64,000 nucleotides of DNA from NCBI GenBank assembly GCA_017554145.1, contig JAFZIZ010000011.1, positions 50,425-114,424 on the forward strand. Direction: 5' to 3'. The stretch is from Prevotella sp. (GTDB taxonomy: Bacteria; Bacteroidota; Bacteroidia; Bacteroidales; Bacteroidaceae). Position numbers and translations under genes: made by a program. This document shows, piece by piece, positions 15,605-23,672 of this stretch. The notes under the pieces were generated by a model that was not told the DNA's origin, ran no database searches, and saw only the letters and a program-made list of their open reading frames with translations. Position 1 is the stretch's first letter; the number at the start of each line of letters is the position of its first letter.

Positions 15605-18244
15605 ATGAAACTGAAAACAACAATCCTTACCATTGGAATGATGGTAGCAGGCAGTCTGACGGCCAACGCCCAATTGGTAATCAACGAGATCATGCAGTCG
15701 AATGTGGAATGCATTCTGGATGACTTGAATGAGTTCCCTGATTCATGGGTAGAACTCTACAACAGCGGCGAAGAAACCGTCAACCTCAAAGATTACAAAA
15801 TCTGCAACAAGAACAAGTTAAAGAAAGCTTGGCAGTTGCCCGACCAGACCGTAGAGGCTGGAGGCTATGCCTTGATTTATTGTGACAAGGAAGGCAAAGA
15901 GGACAATCGCCTCCATCCCGACTTCCGTCTGGAGTCAGGCAAGGGATGTACCATTTACCTTTTCAAGGGTAAAGATGAAGAGCCTGTTGATAGTCTCCCC
16001 TATATATATAATGAGAAAAAACAAGAATACGAACCTTTGGCCAAGATGCCAGCTCCCGATGTAGCCTTTGGTCGTATGACCGATGGTTCTGCCGAGTGGG
16101 GTTATCAATTAACACCAACACCAGGTAAGAAAAACACAGGTGAGATTTGCGATGCAAAACATATTTTAGGTGCTCCTGTATTCAGCGAGTTAGGACGTGT
16201 TTCTTCTAATAATACAGCCTTCAACCTCGAACTGAGTCTGCCTGAAGGTGCTCCTAAAGATGCCTATATCACCTACACCACCGATGGTAGCGAGCCGACA
16301 GCCCAAAGCACAAAATATGAGGCAGCCATCAATATCAACAAGACGACGGTAATTCGCGCCAAGGTATTCTGCGACGGTTGGCTCTCACCATTGAGCACTG
16401 CCCAGTCATATATCTTCCATCCGAGAAAGATGACAATTCCCATCTTCTCCGTTCAGACCAACGACAAGTATCTGAACAGTAAAGAACTGGGGCTTTTCGC
16501 TAACAACAACAGCAAGGAAGATAAGAAGTTGCACGACTGGCGTCGTCCTGTCAACGTGGAGTTCTTCCCTGCAGAAGACAAGGAGAGCGCCTTTAACCAA
16601 CCTGGCGAAACTCGTATCCAAGGTGGTGCATCGCGTGCAAATCCCCTCAAATCAATGGTTTTCTATGCCAACAAGCGCTTTGACCCCGACCACAAGCGTT
16701 TCCAATATGAATTCTTCCCTGACCAGAAGCCTGGTATTACAGAATTTAAGTCATTCTCACTTCGCGATGGAGGTAACGACTTCGACGACATGTACTTCCG
16801 TGATCTCATCATCCAGCGTACGATGGCAAGTCATGTAGAAGACCTCGACTGGCAGGCAGGTCATTCGGCTGTCCTCTATATTAACGGTGAGTATATGGGT
16901 ATGCTCAATATCCGTGAGCGCAGTAATGAGGACAATATCTACAGCAACTACGATGGTCTTGAGGACCTCGATATGGTTGAGATTGGACACGAACAAATCA
17001 ATGGCAAAGATATGTTCGAAGAGGAGTTGAAGGAAGGTACTGCTGACTTCTACGAAGCTTTCAAGGCCTTCTATAGTGAGGAGGGTCATAGCTTAGAAGA
17101 ATATGAGCAGTATCTGGATGTCAACGAATACTTGAACGTGGTAGTCATGAATCTCTTCTACGGCAATGTCGACTGGCCAGGCAACAATACCGTCTTCTGG
17201 CGTCCCAATGATGACAAATCTAATCTGCCCATGATCTGGCGTGTGATTGTCAAAGATACAGACTTCGGATTGGGGCTCTACGGCAGGAAGCCCGACTTGA
17301 ACACAATCGACATCCTTTATAATCCCCAAAACCATCCAGGTGATAACTGGGCTTGGACAGAACCTGCAACCCGTCTGCTCAAGAATATGCTGGAAAACCC
17401 AGATATTCGACAGATGTTCATTGACAAGTGCTGTATCTTCATGGGTGACTTCATGAATGCAGAAGGAACGGGTGCTGTTATGGATGCTATTTTGGATGAA
17501 GCGTTGGAGGAGTTTGTTGCCCATCGCGATAAGTACAACGGCGGTGGTGGCTGGTGGGGTCCAACCGACAACCGTGCAGACATTCTCAACAAGTTCGAAA
17601 ATGCCAAGAAATGGCTCGCCGGCTATACCGAGCAAGGCTGGAGTGGCTCAACCACTTACCTTCCTCGTACAGAATACATCCTTCAGTTCTTAAAAAAACA
17701 ATATCATCTTGGTGATGCTATTCCCGTAACAATCAACAAGGGTCTCACAGACCTTGAAGACGTTGAGGTTAAGGTGAACGGTATCAAACTTAGCGAGGGA
17801 ACCTTCGGTGGTAAGTTCTTTGCAGGTCAGAACATCACCCTCGACTGGGTGGCTACCGAGGAAGCTGATGCCGACTTTAATGGTTGGACCATCGCTACCA
17901 CACCAAAGAGCGGTTCTACTACATGCAAGTTTATTGAGGAAACTACCTATAATTTCAGCATACCCGATGACTGCAAGGAGGTGAATATCCGGCTGTCCAA
18001 TGGTCTTGATGAGAGCATGGGTATCAAGAATCTGAATACGAAGAAGCAGGGTTCTTGGCGCATCGTTGGTACACAGCTCATTCTCTCGAACATCGAGCGT
18101 GGCACTAACATCAGCCTCTACGATATGGCTGGACGTACCATCTATCAGGGTAAGGCTAATGACAATCAGGTGCTCATTCCACTCGGATTTGGCAATGGTT
18201 CATATATCCTGAAGACAGGTAACAAGGTACAGAAGATTCGTTAA
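15605..18244 (+). CDS. Secreted CotH-family protein with lamin-tail domain
   Basis: 879 residues. Order: Sec signal (LKTTILTIGMMVAGSLTANA), lamin-tail domain (LVINEIMQSN..DSWVELYNSG..VNLKDY), a chitobiase C-terminal-like segment (YTTDGSEPT...TTVIRAKVFCDGWLSP), then a CotH kinase-fold region (ETRIQGGASR, SLRDGGNDFDDMYFRDLIIQ, INGEYMGMLNIRERSNED, VKDTDFGLG) and a sorting-like C-terminus (YDMAGRTIY...GSYILKTGNKVQKI). CotH proteins have a protein-kinase-like fold, and in Bacteroidota are commonly exported surface proteins. The ATG at 15605 follows the promoter; the longer frame from 15527 lacks a signal. Confidence 0.85.
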   Translation: MKLKTTILTIGMMVAGSLTANAQLVINEIMQSNVECILDDLNEFPDSWVELYNSGEETVNLKDYKICNKNKLKKAWQLPDQTVEAGGYALIYCDKEGKEDNRLHPDFRLESGKGCTIYLFKGKDEEPVDSLPYIYNEKKQEYEPLAKMPAPDVAFGRMTDGSAEWGYQLTPTPGKKNTGEICDAKHILGAPVFSELGRVSSNNTAFNLELSLPEGAPKDAYITYTTDGSEPTAQSTKYEAAININKTTVIRAKVFCDGWLSPLSTAQSYIFHPRKMTIPIFSVQTNDKYLNSKELGLFANNNSKEDKKLHDWRRPVNVEFFPAEDKESAFNQPGETRIQGGASRANPLKSMVFYANKRFDPDHKRFQYEFFPDQKPGITEFKSFSLRDGGNDFDDMYFRDLIIQRTMASHVEDLDWQAGHSAVLYINGEYMGMLNIRERSNEDNIYSNYDGLEDLDMVEIGHEQINGKDMFEEELKEGTADFYEAFKAFYSEEGHSLEEYEQYLDVNEYLNVVVMNLFYGNVDWPGNNTVFWRPNDDKSNLPMIWRVIVKDTDFGLGLYGRKPDLNTIDILYNPQNHPGDNWAWTEPATRLLKNMLENPDIRQMFIDKCCIFMGDFMNAEGTGAVMDAILDEALEEFVAHRDKYNGGGGWWGPTDNRADILNKFENAKKWLAGYTEQGWSGSTTYLPRTEYILQFLKKQYHLGDAIPVTINKGLTDLEDVEVKVNGIKLSEGTFGGKFFAGQNITLDWVATEEADADFNGWTIATTPKSGSTTCKFIEETTYNFSIPDDCKEVNIRLSNGLDESMGIKNLNTKKQGSWRIVGTQLILSNIERGTNISLYDMAGRTIYQGKANDNQVLIPLGFGNGSYILKTGNKVQKIR

Positions 18245-18263
18245 GAACAAAGAATCAGAAAAT

Positions 18264-18299
18264 AAAGAAAGGCATCCAAATCAATGGATGCCTTTCTTT
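18264..18299 (+). terminator. Rho-independent terminator after the CotH gene
   Basis: A 15-bp perfect stem (AAAGAAAGGCATCCA) with a 6-nt loop and a T-run. It sits between the CotH gene and the 3' end of the convergent tRNA-Ser gene. Confidence 0.85.
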
Positions 18300-18300
18300 T

Positions 18301-18391
18301 TGGCGGAAGGTGAGGGATTCAAACCCCCGATACCCTAAAAGGGTATACCGGATTTCGAGTCCAGCGCGATCGTTCACTCTGCCAACCTTCC
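18301..18391 (-). tRNA. tRNA-Ser (anticodon CGA)
   Basis: 91 nt on the minus strand with encoded CCA. The acceptor stem is GGAAGGT/ACCTTCC followed by GCCA. The anticodon arm is CTGGA-CTCGAAA-TCCGG, placing CGA at the anticodon (codon UCG). The long variable arm (TACCCTTTTAGGGTA) is the class II feature of serine tRNAs, and the T-arm reads GGGTTTGAATCCC. Confidence 0.93.
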
Positions 18392-18418
18392 GATTGGATT
18401 TCTTCCAGGAATCGGATG

Positions 18419-18426
18419 CAAAGATA
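18419..18426 (-). promoter_or_regulatory. -7 box (TATCTTTG) for tRNA-Ser
   Basis: TATCTTTG on the minus strand, 27 bp before the tRNA 5' end. Confidence 0.6.
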
Positions 18427-18465
18427 ATACTTTTTCAGAGAACTGCCAAATTTATCTTAGAGAAA

Positions 18466-19044
18466 TCAGAGTAGTTTACTGAGACGGTTACGCAGTTGCT
18501 CTGCCTCGCTCTTACGGATAGAGAGACGAATCTCACACGTATTATCGTAGGTCTGCGACAGAATGCGAGGATTCATCTCCTTGACGATACGCATCACATC
18601 GTTCATCTGTGGATAGGCAAACGAATAGGTGACAATCTCTTCTACCTGTCGTGTCTCAATGGTAGCGTGGGCAATCGCATCGGCGGCAGCTTCCCGATAG
18701 GCGACAATCAGTCCACTCGTTCCGAGATTCACCCCACCATAGTAACGCACCACCACGATGAGGATGTTGGTCAGTTCGTTGGAGTTAATCTGTCCTAATA
18801 TTGGTTTGCCTGCTGTACTTGACGGTTCACCATCATCATTGGCACGGAACTCTTCCCTACCCGCTCCTAACATATAGGCATAGCATACGTGGCGCGCATC
18901 ATAGTACTTCTTCCGATAGTCGGCAAGCAACTCCCTTACCACGTCGACAGTCTCAACGGGATGTGCAAAAGCGAGGAACTTACTACGTTTCTCCGTGTAA
19001 TATCCCTCGCTTGTGGTTGCTATGGTTTTATACTCGTCAGTCAT
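18466..19044 (-). CDS. IMPACT/YigZ family protein
   Basis: 192 residues. The UPF0029/IMPACT N-terminal domain is clear: YYTEKRSKFLAFAHPVETVD, then DARHVCYAYMLG, ANDDGEPSSTAGKPIL and VVVRYYGGVNLGTSGLIVAY. The second part is a ferredoxin-like DUF1949-type domain. Family members act near translation or the ribosome, but the exact role is not settled. The ATG overlaps the stop of the DUF1015 gene (TAATG), so the two are translationally coupled. Confidence 0.88.
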   Translation of the reverse strand: MTDEYKTIATTSEGYYTEKRSKFLAFAHPVETVDVVRELLADYRKKYYDARHVCYAYMLGAGREEFRANDDGEPSSTAGKPILGQINSNELTNILIVVVRYYGGVNLGTSGLIVAYREAAADAIAHATIETRQVEEIVTYSFAYPQMNDVMRIVKEMNPRILSQTYDNTCEIRLSIRKSEAEQLRNRLSKLL

Positions 19045-20291
19045 TAGGAGAGTTTGTGAATCACCAAGCCGCTACGCAGTTTCGGCTCAAACCATGTAGC
19101 CTTCGGCGGCATGATCTTACCGCTGTCGGCGATATCCATAATCTGCTGCATCGTCACAGGATAGAGTGCCAATGCTGCACGCATCTCACCAGAATCTACA
19201 CGACGCTTCAATTCACCCAATCCACGCAGTCCACCTACGAAATCGATACGCTTAGAAGAACGCAAATCACCGATATTCAGAATCTCGTCAAGAATCAGAC
19301 GGCTGGAGATATCCACATCCAATACACCAATAGGATCGGTATTGTCGTAGGTTCCCTCTTTGGCTTTCAACGAATACCAGTGCTGATCGAGATAGAGCGA
19401 GAACTCATGCAACTGCTGTGGCTTATATATTTCCGTACCCTTGTCTTCCACGATGAAGTTCACCTGCAGGGCAGCAAGGAACTCTTCTGAAGACATACCG
19501 TTGAGGTCTTTCACCACACGGTTGTAGTCAAGGATCGTCAACTGACTGGCTTGGAAGCATACCGCCATGAAGTAGTTATATTCCTCCGTACCAGTATGGT
19601 TGGGATTCTGCTTCTGTTTCTCGGCACCTACCAAAGCTGCAGCGGCAGAGCGATGATGTCCGTCAGCGATATACAGGCTTGGCATCTTGGCAAACTCATC
19701 GGTAATAGTCTGCATGTCTGCCTCATCACTGATAATCCAGAACTGATGACGGAAACCGTCAATAGGTGCAATGAAGTCATACTCAGGCTCTGTAGCGGCA
19801 TAGCGCATAATCAGCTCGTTGAGTACTGCGTTATCGGGATAGGCGAAGAACACCGGTTCGATGTTGGCATTGTTCACACGCACATGCTTCATGCGGTCTT
19901 CCTCCTTATCACGACGCGTCAGTTCATGCTTCTTGATATTACCCTTCGCATAGTCGTCGCAATGAGCACATACCACCAGACCATACTGTGTCTTACCGTT
20001 CATTGTCTGCGCATAGATGTAATACTGCTCCTTGTCGTCCTGTACCAGCCAACCCTTGTCCTGGAACTTCTGGAAGTTCTCGGCAGCCTTCTCATAGACT
20101 TTCGGATCATACTCCGAAGTACCTACTGGGAAATCAATCTCGGGTTTGATGATATGATACAGACTCTTCTCGTTGTCGCCAGCCTCGGCGCGTGCCTCTT
20201 CACTGTCAAGCACATCGTAAGGACGGCTCTCTACCTGCTCCACCAATGCTTTCGGTGGACGTATTCCTTTAAACGGTTTTACTATTGCCAT
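19044..20291 (-). CDS. DUF1015 family protein
   Basis: 415 residues starting MAIVKPFKGIRPPKALVEQV, with the conserved RPYDVLDSEEARAEA, the YIYAQTMNGKTQYGLV strand, KHELTRRDKEEDR and YIADGHHRSAAA that define DUF1015. In other Bacteroidales the gene often neighbours serA and serC, hinting at a link to serine metabolism; here those genes lie 9.6 kb away, so the neighbourhood is broken. It has its own promoter and is followed directly by yigZ. No catalytic role is established. Confidence 0.88.
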   Translation of the reverse strand: MAIVKPFKGIRPPKALVEQVESRPYDVLDSEEARAEAGDNEKSLYHIIKPEIDFPVGTSEYDPKVYEKAAENFQKFQDKGWLVQDDKEQYYIYAQTMNGKTQYGLVVCAHCDDYAKGNIKKHELTRRDKEEDRMKHVRVNNANIEPVFFAYPDNAVLNELIMRYAATEPEYDFIAPIDGFRHQFWIISDEADMQTITDEFAKMPSLYIADGHHRSAAAALVGAEKQKQNPNHTGTEEYNYFMAVCFQASQLTILDYNRVVKDLNGMSSEEFLAALQVNFIVEDKGTEIYKPQQLHEFSLYLDQHWYSLKAKEGTYDNTDPIGVLDVDISSRLILDEILNIGDLRSSKRIDFVGGLRGLGELKRRVDSGEMRAALALYPVTMQQIMDIADSGKIMPPKATWFEPKLRSGLVIHKLS

Positions 20292-20325
20292 AATAATTCT
20301 TGATAATATATATTAATTATAGGTG

Positions 20326-20333
20326 CAAAATTA
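20326..20333 (-). promoter_or_regulatory. -7 box (TAATTTTG) for DUF1015-yigZ
   Basis: TAATTTTGCA on the minus strand, 35 bp before the ATG; divergent from the GH5 promoter. Confidence 0.6.
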
Positions 20334-20365
20334 CGGAAAAGTTCTGAATCTTCAAAATAATTCCG

Positions 20366-20373
20366 TATATTTG
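20366..20373 (+). promoter_or_regulatory. -7 box (TATATTTG) for the GH5 gene
   Basis: TATATTTGCAGC 27 bp before the GH5 ATG. Confidence 0.65.
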
Positions 20374-20399
20374 CAGCATGAAACTATACTAAAACCAAT

Positions 20400-21770
20400 A
20401 TGAAGAAAATAATAGTATTGATAACTAGCATGTTGATGACGACCCTTTCATTCCATGCACAAAGTTTCGAAACGGCGACACAGGCTGTAAAAAATATGAA
20501 GGTTGGATGGAATCTGGGAAACACCTTGGATTCAAATTCTGGTGATGTGAATAATATGTGGATAGAGGCCTATAATACTAGTAGAAAACCCTCTGACTAC
20601 GAGAAAGCATGGGGACAACCCATTACCAAACCAGAACTCATTAAGATGTTCAAGGATGCTGGATTCAATACTATCCGTGTACCAGTGACATGGTATCCGC
20701 ACATGGAGGCGAATATTACATCTCTGAAGTGGGACAAGGAGAAAAACGACATCGGCACGAAGATACAGGCAGCTTGGATGAAGCGTGTTCACGAAATCGT
20801 TGACTACGTCATCAGCCAAGGCATGTATTGCATCATCAATATCCATCACGACACAGGCGCAGCCAATACGGCTTGGCTGATAGCCAGCGAGGAAGACTAC
20901 GCGAAAGAGAAAGACCGTTTCGAGGCAGTATGGACACAGATTGCCGAAGAGTTCAAAGACTATGACGAGCACCTGCTCTTCGAAGCCTATAACGAGATGC
21001 TCGATCCATACGACTCTTGGTGCTTTGCATCCTTTGGTACTTCTGCCCGCTATAACACCAAGGTAGCGACTTCCGCCTACAATGCCATCAACAGTTACGC
21101 ACAGAGTTTTGTCAATGCTGTCCGCGCTACAGGCGGCAATAATGCTCAGCGCAACCTTATCGTCAACACGTATGGCTCATGCAGTGGTGGTGGTACGTGG
21201 AATTCTCATTTGAAAGATCCTTTGAAGGAGATGAAGTGTCCTACCGATGCAGCAGGTGTTGGACATATCATCTTCCAGGTACACACCTACCCCTCACTGG
21301 TAAAAGACGACAAAGTGACAAACCGCACGCTCAAGAGCATTCAGGATGAGATTGACGATATGATAGACGCATGGAAGACATATCTCGTTTCCAAAGGGGC
21401 ACCAGTGATTGTTGGCGAATGGGGTACTAGCAATGTCGATGCTAAAGTTACGGACTATGACGCTCGTCGTGCACTCATGCTCAAATTCGCAGAATACTTT
21501 GTCAAGCAGTGTAAGATTAACGATATTGCTACCATCTACTGGATGGGACTATCAGACGGCGCTCACCGCAGCGTCCCTGAGTTTAACCAACCAGACTTGA
21601 AGGACGCCATCATCAAAGGCTACTATGGTGAAGGAGGCTATTCTGGTGTCAGTCCGCTTATCTACAAACCTTCGTCCGACACTCCTATCTTCGACCTGCA
21701 AGGACGGAGAATTGTAAAGCCCCAACGTGGCATCTACATCCAAAACGGCAAAAAGTATATTGCCAAATAA
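20400..21770 (+). CDS. Secreted GH5 endoglucanase (cellulase family)
   Basis: 456 residues. A Sec signal (MKKIIVLITSMLMTTLSFHA) precedes a TIM-barrel glycoside hydrolase of family 5. Visible are GWNLGNTLDS, FNTIRVPVTWYPHM, CIINIHHDTG, the acid/base glutamate in LLFEAYNEMLDPYD (about residue 200) and the nucleophile glutamate in VIVGEWGTSN (about 340). GH5 enzymes of this kind cleave beta-1,4-glucans. The C-terminus FDLQGRRIVKPQRGIYIQNG is the Prevotella-type export tail. The gene stands alone with a promoter and terminator. Substrate specificity within GH5 cannot be fixed by eye. Confidence 0.92.
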   Translation: MKKIIVLITSMLMTTLSFHAQSFETATQAVKNMKVGWNLGNTLDSNSGDVNNMWIEAYNTSRKPSDYEKAWGQPITKPELIKMFKDAGFNTIRVPVTWYPHMEANITSLKWDKEKNDIGTKIQAAWMKRVHEIVDYVISQGMYCIINIHHDTGAANTAWLIASEEDYAKEKDRFEAVWTQIAEEFKDYDEHLLFEAYNEMLDPYDSWCFASFGTSARYNTKVATSAYNAINSYAQSFVNAVRATGGNNAQRNLIVNTYGSCSGGGTWNSHLKDPLKEMKCPTDAAGVGHIIFQVHTYPSLVKDDKVTNRTLKSIQDEIDDMIDAWKTYLVSKGAPVIVGEWGTSNVDAKVTDYDARRALMLKFAEYFVKQCKINDIATIYWMGLSDGAHRSVPEFNQPDLKDAIIKGYYGEGGYSGVSPLIYKPSSDTPIFDLQGRRIVKPQRGIYIQNGKKYIAK

Positions 21771-21814
21771 GAAATATTTAGACCTCGAGACACCACGAAA
21801 GGTCTAACGAATTG

Positions 21815-21836
21815 GGAGCCTTCGGGCTCCTTTTTT
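21815..21836 (+). terminator. Terminator with UUCG tetraloop after GH5
   Basis: GGAGCC-TTCG-GGCTCC followed by six T. The same hairpin recurs on the minus strand at 59514-59541. Confidence 0.9.
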
Positions 21837-21845
21837 GCAAATAAA

Positions 21846-21877
21846 TTTGGTTTTTCGCTTACTTATTTGTATCTTTG
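21846..21877 (+). promoter_or_regulatory. Full Bacteroidota promoter for the lipase-LRR operon
   Basis: TTTG at 21846-21849, 20-bp spacer, TATCTTTG at 21870-21877, 30 bp before the ATG of the secreted hydrolase. Confidence 0.75.
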
Positions 21878-21907
21878 TCCCGAATATAAAAACCTAACAC
21901 AAACAAT

Positions 21908-23650
21908 ATGAATCCGAAAACAATTATCATGTCGGTACTGCTCACCTTGGGTGCAGCAAGTATGACAGCACAGACAGGAGGTTTTAACAATATTCCCAAG
22001 ACCGTAAAAGCGAGTGATGCCCGTATCACAAATATCGGTGTGATGGCATCGGATATGATGCTATGGAAGGTCGAGAACGAGCAAAGCCATAAGATGGATA
22101 CAATGGTGACAGCGGAGTCGTATATCCTCTGGAAGTCCGATGGTGATTTGGAAATGCAGGCAGAACGACACCGTGCTCAGGCTGATGCCATCAAGGAGAG
22201 GTTTCGTGCGCAGGTAATGTCCCAAAGAACTTCTCGCCGAGTGTCACCCATCGAACAGAAAGGAACTTTCAGGGAAGACTGGTTGTGCGAATTCCATTAC
22301 AATGTTTTTACGTATGAATATCCCTCGATAGATGCCAACGGAAAACCAGTGACACTCTCGGGTATTGCCGCATGTCCCACAAAATCTGCTGATCAGGTGC
22401 AAGACGTGGTCATCGGTACGCATGTCACTATCGCATCCGACAGCGAACGTCCTTCTGCCCAAACCAAAAATTTTGACACTAGCGACTGGGGGGCATTGAT
22501 GTCAATGGCGGCAGGCAAGAAGGTAAAACTGGGATGGGCTTCCAATTCCGTTGCGGGTGCTATATCTGCATTAACCCCAGCTTCTTTGATTGTTTTTCCT
22601 GTGTGGGTCGGTGTGGGTATCGCTGCCGAGGTGAAGTCGGGCGAAGATGCCTATAATAACAATCTGGTCATTATACCCGACTACGAAGGATATGGCTCAA
22701 CGAAAGATAGGGCGCATCCGTATTTGTATCAAGAACTGACGGCACGGCAGGTAGTTGATGGAACACGCTATGGTATCGCCCTGTATAAGAACGACGCAGG
22801 GTTGGAGGACATCCGCCATTCCATCCGTGACGACTTCCGCACGATTAGTTGCGGCTACTCACAAGGAGGCTCCGTGGCTCTTGCTACCCACCGTTTCATC
22901 GAGCAAAACGGATTGGTAAACGAACTCCACTTTGTGGGCTCGCTCTGTGGCGACGGCCCTTACGACCCCATGGCGACACTGATGTACTACATGGAGAACG
23001 ACTTAGCAGATAAGTCCATGAATATGCCTGTGGTGTTGCCACTCATCGTGAAAGGCATGCTGGACACCAATCCTTTCATGACCCGACATAAGGCGTCGGA
23101 ATATTTTCGTCCCAAGTTTCTGGAGACAGGTGTCATGGACTGGATAGCAAGTAAGAAGAAGACGACAACTGACATAGACGATGGTCTGAAAGCAGCACAT
23201 GGTGGCAAAGTCATGCTGCGCGACGTGATGAACGATGCCTGCTACGAATATTTCAAGAACATCTATGACCAGAACAAGTCGACCTTCACTGATGCCGCCG
23301 GTATTCCTTTGCCTACTAAGCGTGGCGTGATGGAAGACCTTCACTTTGCACTTGCCAGTAACGACATGACCAAGGGTTGGACGCCCCAGCATACCATCCT
23401 GCTATATCATTCGAAATTGGATCCTGTAGTACCCTTCGTGAATGCCACCAGTGCCAAAAACAGTTTTGGGGCCTGGTCTGTATTGCATACCTCGAACATA
23501 GATAACCATAACAACGCAGGTACAGACTTCTTCCAAGGCGAGTTAAGCGACGTCATTCTCAAATTTTCTATACAGTTATTCAGGGCGAAGAAACAACTGT
23601 GTGATTTGGACTGGAAGAACCAACAGAAAGGAAGTATAACGGAATGGTAG
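21908..23650 (+). CDS. Secreted alpha/beta hydrolase, lipase-like
   Basis: 580 residues with a Sec signal (MNPKTIIMSVLLTLGAASMTAQ). The nucleophile elbow GYSQGGSVAL (about residue 317) has the GxSxGG form, and VIIPDYEGYGSTKDRAHPYL upstream and LLYHSKLDPVVPF (Asp) and DNHNNAGTDFF (His) downstream complete an alpha/beta-hydrolase triad. The pattern is nearest to secretory lipase/esterase families, with S9 peptidases as an alternative. It lies 22 bp upstream of the giant LRR gene and shares its promoter. Confidence 0.78.
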   Translation: MNPKTIIMSVLLTLGAASMTAQTGGFNNIPKTVKASDARITNIGVMASDMMLWKVENEQSHKMDTMVTAESYILWKSDGDLEMQAERHRAQADAIKERFRAQVMSQRTSRRVSPIEQKGTFREDWLCEFHYNVFTYEYPSIDANGKPVTLSGIAACPTKSADQVQDVVIGTHVTIASDSERPSAQTKNFDTSDWGALMSMAAGKKVKLGWASNSVAGAISALTPASLIVFPVWVGVGIAAEVKSGEDAYNNNLVIIPDYEGYGSTKDRAHPYLYQELTARQVVDGTRYGIALYKNDAGLEDIRHSIRDDFRTISCGYSQGGSVALATHRFIEQNGLVNELHFVGSLCGDGPYDPMATLMYYMENDLADKSMNMPVVLPLIVKGMLDTNPFMTRHKASEYFRPKFLETGVMDWIASKKKTTTDIDDGLKAAHGGKVMLRDVMNDACYEYFKNIYDQNKSTFTDAAGIPLPTKRGVMEDLHFALASNDMTKGWTPQHTILLYHSKLDPVVPFVNATSAKNSFGAWSVLHTSNIDNHNNAGTDFFQGELSDVILKFSIQLFRAKKQLCDLDWKNQQKGSITEW

Positions 23651-23672
23651 AACCCTTAAAACTTGAACGGCA